Source: an uncultured Collinsella sp. (GTDB lineage: Bacteria; Actinomycetota; Coriobacteriia; Coriobacteriales; Coriobacteriaceae). Taken from it: a DNA stretch of 10,052 nucleotides. How positions within the stretch are numbered: position 1 is the stretch's first letter; each line of letters begins with the position of its first letter. Of the stretch, positions 6,037 through 10,052 are shown piece by piece. The stretch spans positions 1 through 10,052 of the forward strand of contig URWM01000036.1 in NCBI GenBank assembly GCA_900551655.1, read 5' to 3'. The position numbers were made by a program, and so were the translations under genes. The notes beneath the pieces were generated by a model that saw nothing but the letters and a program-made list of their open reading frames with translations, made no database searches and was not told where the DNA came from.

Positions 6037-6504
6037 CTAAAAGCGGCGGCGGATGGCATCGACCATGCCTTGGCACGTGGTCTGGCCGAGCACATCGGCT
6101 GCGGCGTCGGCATCCATAAAGATATTCATAAGCGCTTGCAGGGCCTCGACCTGGCCGCCCGGCTCGGCAATGCCCAGATTGATGATGACCTGCGCCGGCA
6201 CGGGGGAACCCATGCCTGCCATAGCACTGAACGTCACGGTCGATGCGGGCTTCACCACCGCGATATAGGGCTTAGCAACAAACCCCGGATCGGTGTGCGG
6301 GATGGCGATGTTGGCCGCCGGCATGGCAAGGCCCGTGGGATAGGCGTCTTCGCGCGTGCGGACGGCATCGAGCCAACCGGATGCAATGTAGCCGCGCGGG
6401 GCAAGCTCACCCTCGAGGCGCGCAAACACCTCACCCGGCGTCGCGCACTCCCAATCAAAAAACACCAGCTCAGGCGAGAATAGCATCTCGGCGTTATCCG
6501 CCAT
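6037..6504 (-). CDS. PTS sugar transporter EIIA component, fructose/galactitol class
   Basis: This 155-residue cytoplasmic phosphocarrier of the PTS EIIA type-2 superfamily accepts phosphate from HPr on a histidine and passes it to an EIIB. The active-site motif is plain: NIAIPHTD at 65-72, with histidine 70 as the likely phosphorylated residue. It is preceded by VRTREDAYPTGLAMP (48-62), which resembles the REXXFPTGL segment of galactitol-type EIIA proteins. ATG 6504 is chosen because TGGAGGA lies about 5 nt upstream. A longer frame from 6618 would overlap the PIN gene. No EIIB, EIIC or sugar enzyme lies in the window, so it is an orphan here and could serve a remote transporter or a regulatory role. 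It lies 65 nt downstream of the toxin gene with no terminator visible between them. Confidence 0.87.
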   Translation of the reverse strand: MADNAEMLFSPELVFFDWECATPGEVFARLEGELAPRGYIASGWLDAVRTREDAYPTGLAMPAANIAIPHTDPGFVAKPYIAVVKPASTVTFSAMAGMGSPVPAQVIINLGIAEPGGQVEALQALMNIFMDADAAADVLGQTTCQGMVDAIRRRF

Positions 6505-6569
6505 ACCGTCCTCCAAAGTTGCATGAGGTTCACAATGCCCCATATGATAGCGAAACGAGACAGGCAAGG

Positions 6570-7037
6570 TTAGTTTAGGATCCCAATCATATCGAGTGCG
6601 CGGGCGGGCGTCAGGCAAACTTCGGGCATCTCCTCCAGCATGCGCCGGTCGCTCGTAACTACGTAGTCAACGTCTGCTGTCTCGCCCGAAGCGATGATGA
6701 GGTTGTCTTCAAGATCCGGTATGCGCTTGCCAAGCATGCGCGCCATCTCGCACTCTGCCAACGAAAGCGGAGAGGCGGTTGCCACCTGCATCATGTGCTC
6801 AATGCAGGCCCATGACGCCGAGGCAAACGACACGTTCATCCCATTCACGTTCCGCCGGGCTAGACGCCGAGGCAAAATATAGAATACATCCTTTGCCGTC
6901 GTTGGCGCATACAGAAGGTCGACCTTGCCTGCCTCGGCAAGCTCCACCAGGTGCTTCGCTTCGTCGAACGCCCCCTCTTGCAGGTAATAATCGAGCCAAA
7001 CATTCGTATCTACCAAGAGATGCTGTGCCTCAATCAT
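6570..7037 (-). CDS. PIN-domain ribonuclease toxin (VapC-like)
   Basis: This is a 155-residue PIN-domain protein, probably the toxin of a type II toxin-antitoxin pair. PIN toxins are metal-dependent RNases that usually cut tRNA or rRNA. Visible acidic positions are D10 in LLVDTNVWLDYYL, D50 in TTAKDVFYIL, D108 and D111 in PDLEDNLIIASGE, and D130 in YVVTSDRRM. They fit the usual quartet of catalytic carboxylates, with the final TSD in place of the common TRD/TRN. ATG 7037 overlaps the antitoxin stop codon as ATGA, a hallmark of translational coupling. An in-frame TTG two codons upstream is possible but less likely. The length is slightly above that of compact VapC proteins. Identity as a PIN protein is confident. 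Toxicity and target are inferred. Confidence 0.87.
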   Translation of the reverse strand: MIEAQHLLVDTNVWLDYYLQEGAFDEAKHLVELAEAGKVDLLYAPTTAKDVFYILPRRLARRNVNGMNVSFASASWACIEHMMQVATASPLSLAECEMARMLGKRIPDLEDNLIIASGETADVDYVVTSDRRMLEEMPEVCLTPARALDMIGILN

Positions 7038-7378
7038 CGGCAATTCGCCTCGATGTCGGCAATCATCGCTTCATACATATCATCCCGCACGGCGTCCCAG
7101 TCTTCCGCCGAAGATTCAGCCGGTGCAAAATCCGACGCGCTCAGCCCCAACGAAGAAAAAGCCAGGCCCCAGTCCTGCTCGGCCAGACTCTCCGCACAGG
7201 ATGCCTCGCGCTTATCCGCCACCATAAATCCCGGCAACGTTTGATGCTCGACGAGATAGGCCCAAAGCGCACGAATGGCATCGCTCGGCCCCAATCCATT
7301 GCGAGTTAGGACCGCATCGCCACCAGCTTTGAGCATAGGATCGATTCGTGTGTTGAGCTGCACCGTTGCCGTACCCAT
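7034..7378 (-). CDS. RelB/DinJ-family antitoxin
   Basis: This is a 114-residue protein whose first part (about 4-46) reads like the RelB/DinJ ribbon-helix-helix: a VQLNTRID strand, MLKAGGDAVLTRNGL in the first helix and turn, then GPSDAIRALWAYLVEH as the second helix. The rest (about 55-114) is acidic and probably wraps the toxin, ending in AEDWDAVRDDMYEAMIADIE. The start has AGAGGAG 5 nt upstream. Its stop codon overlaps the start of the PIN gene. RelB/DinJ antitoxins are best known with RelE/YafQ toxins, so pairing with a PIN protein makes this a hybrid-type module. Autoregulation is likely, because an inverted repeat overlaps the -10 of the promoter just upstream. Confidence 0.85.
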   Translation of the reverse strand: MGTATVQLNTRIDPMLKAGGDAVLTRNGLGPSDAIRALWAYLVEHQTLPGFMVADKREASCAESLAEQDWGLAFSSLGLSASDFAPAESSAEDWDAVRDDMYEAMIADIEANCR

Positions 7379-7397
7379 AGCGGCTCCTCTCTACGTG

Positions 7398-7421
7398 CTA
7401 GCAGTATAGCAAAACTGTTAG
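7398..7421. promoter_or_regulatory. Candidate antitoxin operator (inverted repeat over the -10)
   Basis: CTAGCAGT (7398-7405) and ACTGTTAG (7414-7421) form an inverted repeat with 7 of 8 positions matching and an 8-nt spacer. It overlaps the -10 hexamer of the toxin-antitoxin promoter. Ribbon-helix-helix antitoxins bind such two-fold sites and repress their own operon, so this is the natural operator candidate. Binding is inferred from position and symmetry. Confidence 0.5.
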
Positions 7422-7430
7422 GCCACACAA
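7403..7430 (-). promoter_or_regulatory. Promoter of the toxin-antitoxin operon
   Basis: The -10 hexamer TATACT (7408-7403) matches the consensus at five of six positions and is preceded by TG at the extended -10 position (TGC then TATACT). A weak -35 TTGTGT (7430-7425) sits 16 nt upstream. Transcription would start near 7396, giving a leader of about 18 nt that contains the AGAGGAG ribosome binding site. Confidence 0.6.
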
Positions 7431-7459
7431 AAAGGCCCCGCCCACGAACGGACGAGGCC
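7429..7459 (-). terminator. Intrinsic terminator upstream of the toxin-antitoxin promoter
   Basis: On the minus strand GGCCTCGTCC pairs with GGGCGGGGCC (two G-T wobbles) around a 6-nt loop and is followed by five T residues. It ends whatever is transcribed from the right and insulates the toxin-antitoxin promoter, whose -35 abuts it. The nearest gene on the right ends at 7669 and has its own terminator-like hairpin, so this one is either a second stop or the end of a short unannotated RNA. Confidence 0.7.
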
Positions 7460-7579
7460 CTTCTGGTCCTTCCGGTGGTGGTGTCGAGTAAGTTGGTGTA
7501 GCGCCCAATCTGAAGCGAGTCGGCCTGGCATCCATAAACCTGGAATACGGTTGATATTCTATGCCGCTGGCCAGCATAT
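7460..7579 (-). other. Gene-free stretch between two terminator-like hairpins
   Basis: No credible open frame or tRNA fold is seen here. A TAGAAT hexamer on the minus strand (7561-7556) could be a -10 box without a good -35. If used, it would give a transcript of about 120 nt ending at the terminator at 7429-7459. This is only a weak hint of a small RNA. Confidence 0.2.
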
Positions 7580-7619
7580 AAAAGGCAGCGGGCCAAAAGC
7601 CCCATGGCTTCTAGCCCGC
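7580..7619 (-). terminator. Terminator-like hairpin after the three-gene accessory unit
   Basis: On the minus strand a stem of about 14 bp (GCGGGC, TAG, AAGCC with GGCTT, TTG, GCCCGC, including two G-T wobbles) closes an ATGG loop. TGCC and then a short TTTTATAT run follow. The four bases between stem and T-run make it imperfect, but its position 50 nt beyond the last gene of the unit suits a terminator. Confidence 0.5.
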
Positions 7620-7620
7620 A

Positions 7621-7636
7621 GAAACATCGATGTTTC
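7621..7636. repeat. Perfect 16-bp palindrome
   Basis: GAAACATCGATGTTTC is its own reverse complement over all 16 bases. It lies 33 nt beyond the stop of the small acidic gene and next to the terminator-like hairpin. It could be a protein-binding site or part of the 3' RNA structure. Confidence 0.5.
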
Positions 7637-7668
7637 AAATAATCGCAGCCTGTGCTTCAGGCGCTTTT

Positions 7669-7860
7669 CTACGCTACTGGCGGATGTAAATCCCAATCGG
7701 GAAAGCAGTTTGCAAAGCCCGAAAGATTTTGAGTCAAAACATTGTTCTCAGCCTGCTTTAGCCGCTCGTCTTCTTCAAACAGACTATCGAGTTCGCTCAG
7801 CGCATCGAAGTCCTGCATTGCAGCATCGTCATGGTCGAAATCAGTTACTTCATCAGCCAT
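7669..7860 (-). CDS. Small acidic hypothetical protein (63 aa)
   Basis: I do not recognise this protein. It is strongly acidic in its N-terminal two thirds (DFDHDDAAMQDFDALSELD, then LFEEDERLKQAE), has no membrane segment or cysteine cluster, and contains one cysteine near the C-terminus. An AAGGGAG ribosome binding site lies 8 nt upstream of the ATG, which is the main reason to call it real. It follows the 551-residue protein by 43 nt, in the same direction and before a terminator-like hairpin, so it is probably the last gene of that unit. Small acidic partners of this kind can be regulatory or immunity-like subunits, but nothing in the sequence proves that. Confidence 0.65.
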   Translation of the reverse strand: MADEVTDFDHDDAAMQDFDALSELDSLFEEDERLKQAENNVLTQNLSGFANCFPDWDLHPPVA

Positions 7861-7903
7861 CTATTTCACTCCCTTCATGGATTATCGAGGCAAACCCTCC
7901 CGG

Positions 7904-9559
7904 CTAGGCCACCCTATCGAGTTTAAGCAGGTCGCCGCGCTCGGCCGCCGCTTCCTTCGCGCTCTTCCACTGGTTAAGCGCCAGATCGATCTCGGAGCAG
8001 CCCTCCTGAATGCGTTTGGAGTATTTGGCCTCAATCTTATCCGCCTCCGCAGTATGCTGCTTGCCCGAGAGACTCATCTTTACTAGGCAATAGCCAGCCC
8101 CCGCAAGAAGCAGAATACCGATAAGCTGGTTCACAAACGCAAAGAGAAATACTCCCAAAACAGCAAGGACAACGGCTGCTATCTTGTGACTCTTATTACC
8201 TTTCGCGATCTTGAGGCCAAGCTCAGCGAGCTCCTTCTTCTTCTCTTCGCCGACATAACGAACATAATCGCCGCGCAGCTCATTGCCCTCGTCACCGGAG
8301 ACTGCTTTGCTTGTCCAGCCGTCGAAGTCAAGGGTGATCGCCTGCGGAAACTCGGGAATGTCGCTCTTGCGATACCGGTTGAAACCGCCGTTGATGTAAG
8401 GACCCAAAAAACGAATCGCAGTCTTCTTCTTATGCACATCCGCAGACGAGCCCCGGTCGCGCATCGAGCGTGTCATCTGGTCGATAATGTTCATCGTCTG
8501 TTGACGCTTCTCGTCGCGGCGACGATTGACGAGCTCTCGGGCGCGCTCCACGTCTCCGCCAAACGCCTTGACCGCAAGAAGATACTCCTCCTGACGGCGG
8601 AGACTCCTCTCCTTGGAATCATCGGAGTTAACAAGCTCCATCAGATGCCTATCAACCTGCTCGGCAAGCGTCCTCTCGTCAACATCAGAAGCCTTGAGAT
8701 CGGCGAAGTCATTGGAGATACTTTCGATCGCCTCGACTTTTCCGAGATATTTATTGATGTAGTCAAACTCCTTGACCACCACCTTGAGTGCCGGATATCT
8801 CGAACTCATATCTTCCTCGTAGTTGGTAAAATACTCCGCCCACGACTTCGACTGCTCATTCTCGAACTCAGGGCTCTGATTTCTGATCTGCTCGATCCAA
8901 CCCGCCATATAGTCATCGCACAGGCGCTTCTCATCGGTGCCGAAGATGCCGTTGATATAGGCATCGATGTAGACCATCGCATCGGCATCGATACGGGCGG
9001 CGTTTTGCGTCGAGAAATAGCGTGCGAGCCATTCGTAGCACGTGGCGGTGCGGTTGTTACGTCTGCAGACCAGAGCCATCGCAAGAGATGTATGCTCGTT
9101 GTCGCGTTTGACGGCCTCACGTATTGCGCGCTCCGCAAGATCTCGGTTGTTGTTAATCCATGCCGCCAGAGCGACCAAGACAGGTGCCAGCCAGTAATCC
9201 GGGGTCGAAATCATTAACTCCTCGGAGACCGTCGAGATCGTCGCCTTTCGCACGAGAGCCGCATCGGTTGCCTGGAGAATGCCAACCATGGTGTTTCGGA
9301 CCACCGAGTAGTTGCCGAACTTCTTGTCCATCTCCTGCCGGACGCCCACGAGCTCCGTAGCAGCCTGCTCAAGAGCAGCGGTGCGACGTTGCTCGATCAT
9401 CATCTCAAGAAAGTCCCTTCGGAGCTTTTTAAGGTCCTTCCGCACTTCCTCCATTTGCGATTCGACCTTATCGACCTTCATGCTCATCTGGTCAACTTTT
9501 GTTCCGATAGCGTCGATCCTGCGCTCGATATGACCCGTATCTAATCCTGGATCATTCAT
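7904..9559 (-). CDS. Hypothetical coiled-coil protein with C-terminal membrane hairpin (551 aa)
   Basis: I do not recognise a named family. Residues 10-80 form a heptad-rich coiled coil (IERRIDAIGTKVDQMSMKVD and onward). Residues about 85-215 look like helical repeats, with DYWLAPVLVALAAWINNNRD followed by AERAIREAVKRDNEHTSLAM, in the manner of TPR-like hairpins. The middle (215-400) is charged and helical, with a Trp/Tyr-rich patch SWAEYFTNYEED. Residues 400-450 hold FLGPYINGGFNRYRKSD and a basic-acidic stretch. Two hydrophobic segments (about 459-475 and 478-495), separated by only a few residues, form a membrane hairpin, and a second coiled coil (about 500-545) follows. This predicts both ends in the cytoplasm. 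The start has AAAGGCGG about 5 nt upstream. It is flanked by two other unrecognised genes in one unit. Confidence 0.85.
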   Translation of the reverse strand: MNDPGLDTGHIERRIDAIGTKVDQMSMKVDKVESQMEEVRKDLKKLRRDFLEMMIEQRRTAALEQAATELVGVRQEMDKKFGNYSVVRNTMVGILQATDAALVRKATISTVSEELMISTPDYWLAPVLVALAAWINNNRDLAERAIREAVKRDNEHTSLAMALVCRRNNRTATCYEWLARYFSTQNAARIDADAMVYIDAYINGIFGTDEKRLCDDYMAGWIEQIRNQSPEFENEQSKSWAEYFTNYEEDMSSRYPALKVVVKEFDYINKYLGKVEAIESISNDFADLKASDVDERTLAEQVDRHLMELVNSDDSKERSLRRQEEYLLAVKAFGGDVERARELVNRRRDEKRQQTMNIIDQMTRSMRDRGSSADVHKKKTAIRFLGPYINGGFNRYRKSDIPEFPQAITLDFDGWTSKAVSGDEGNELRGDYVRYVGEEKKKELAELGLKIAKGNKSHKIAAVVLAVLGVFLFAFVNQLIGILLLAGAGYCLVKMSLSGKQHTAEADKIEAKYSKRIQEGCSEIDLALNQWKSAKEAAAERGDLLKLDRVA

Positions 9560-9631
9560 CTGTACCGCCTTTCAGTTTGCACTGTTTAGATCATCCAATC
9601 GCTTTAAGCGAGCAAGCGCCCGCCATCTGCT

Positions 9632-10000
9632 TTATTGAGAGGCCATGCTTCGGTATTGCTCGGACACCTGCTGATAGGCCGAAAGAAACTTCTGCTTGTA
9701 TTGGCTTGCCTTCATCGAGTTAACGATGCGCCCGACGGGCTCCACATAGTGTTCGAGAAAGTATAAAGTCCTTCTCCGCAACGCAAATGAACCCGTTTTA
9801 TAGGGAGATCCTGGGTTCTCTTTGATACCCTTGAGCAACGCGAGACACGTTTTGGGAATGTTGCAGTTGGCGGCGATATCTTGATAGAAGTCCTCCCGCT
9901 CCGCAGTCATAAAGTCTTCCGAAGCATACCGCGCTATGCAGAACGGGCACACCGCATCGATGAAGCCCTCAAGCCGAGGCCGGTCCTCCATGCTCTGCAT
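9632..10000 (-). CDS. Hypothetical four-cysteine protein, 5' end possibly missing
   Basis: I do not recognise this 122-residue reading. It carries CPFC (18-21) and a second pair C46/C52 (CNIPKTC), together a possible metal site. The C-terminal half is basic and helical (LRRRTLYFLEHYVEPVGRIV, then tyrosine- and glutamine-rich MKASQYKQKF). The frame stays open to the last genuine base, and only five natural bases remain before the adapter. A start at ATG 10000 or ATG 9991 therefore cannot be told from a gene cut by the contig end, and no ribosome binding site can be assessed. It precedes the 551-residue gene by 72 nt in the same direction, which suggests one operon. Confidence 0.65.
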   Translation of the reverse strand: MQSMEDRPRLEGFIDAVCPFCIARYASEDFMTAEREDFYQDIAANCNIPKTCLALLKGIKENPGSPYKTGSFALRRRTLYFLEHYVEPVGRIVNSMKASQYKQKFLSAYQQVSEQYRSMASQ

Positions 10001-10005
10001 ATTGG

Positions 10006-10052
10006 CTGTCTCTTATACACATCTCCGAGCCCACGAGACGTAGAGGAATCTC
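10006..10052. other. Illumina Nextera adapter read-through (artefact)
   Basis: The last 47 bases are not genomic. They read as the Tn5 mosaic end CTGTCTCTTATACACATCT (10006-10024), then CCGAGCCCACGAGAC (10025-10039), an 8-base index GTAGAGGA (10040-10047) and ATCTC (10048-10052). These are the known parts of the Nextera read-2/i7 adapter in order, and GTAGAGGA is the standard N712 index. The contig was assembled from untrimmed reads, and its true end is position 10005. Confidence 0.98.

Noticed and set aside
6505..6618. Longer start for the EIIA protein
   Set aside because: It overlaps the PIN gene and adds unrelated residues. The ATG at 6504 has TGGAGGA in the right place.
7306..7907. Open frames in the gap (7306-7638 minus and 7551-7907 plus) and a possible tRNA
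   Set aside because: The frames cross terminators, the palindrome or the antitoxin gene, and show no motif or ribosome binding site. No cloverleaf or CCA-like end could be formed by eye.
8186..9217. 343-residue plus-strand open frame
   Set aside because: Antisense to the 551-residue protein, which has coherent coiled-coil and membrane segments and a good ribosome binding site. The plus frame has neither.
10006..10052. Tn5 mosaic end as evidence of a transposon
   Set aside because: The mosaic end is followed by the Nextera adapter arm and an index, so it comes from library preparation and not from an insertion in the genome.

Overview
The window is GC-rich bacterial DNA (about 60% GC by eye), and every gene I can support lies on the minus strand. 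Its style suggests an anaerobic gut actinobacterium of the Coriobacteriia, most likely Collinsella or a close relative: strong GAGGAGG-type ribosome binding sites, tightly packed operons, a Tat-type lipoprotein, and palindromic elements built on a GGGGACAG core in the intergenic gaps. That assignment is inference from style and memory, not from a search. The right end is not biology. The last 47 bases are an Illumina Nextera adapter with its index, so the natural sequence stops at position 10005 at a contig end.

Left to right (each group is transcribed right to left): (1) a cytidylate kinase-like P-loop protein (39-662). (2) A 108-nt imperfect inverted repeat (727-834) that begins at the stop codon of the next operon. 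(3) A complete polar amino acid ABC importer (834-3863), transcribed as ATPase, Tat/lipobox binding protein, permease, permease, with gaps of 3 to 25 nt. (4) A gap (3864-4127) with a perfect 31-bp inverted repeat of REPIN-like design and the terminator of the next unit. (5) A yqeY gene (4128-4571) behind a membrane-anchored PrsA/SurA-type foldase (4626-5849), with a strong hairpin between them. (6) A repeat-rich gap (5850-6036). (7) A lone PTS EIIA gene of the fructose/galactitol class (6037-6504), just downstream of a toxin-antitoxin pair: a PIN-domain toxin (6570-7037) and a RelB/DinJ-like antitoxin (7034-7378). The pair has a visible extended -10 promoter and an inverted-repeat operator candidate. 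(8) A gap (7379-7668) with two terminator-like hairpins and a 16-bp perfect palindrome. (9) A three-gene unit I cannot assign to a known family: a four-cysteine protein (9632-10000, possibly truncated by the contig end), a 551-residue coiled-coil/membrane-hairpin protein (7904-9559) and a 63-residue acidic protein (7669-7860).

The left two thirds is ordinary core metabolism and envelope biology: amino acid uptake, secreted protein folding, and a tRNA-amidotransferase-related protein. The right third is accessory in character: TA module, orphan PTS component, unrecognised cassette. The most promising leads are that cassette, the operator-promoter layout of the hybrid RelB-PIN module, and the dispersed GGGGACAG elements, in which a constant core sits between arms that differ from copy to copy yet stay complementary.
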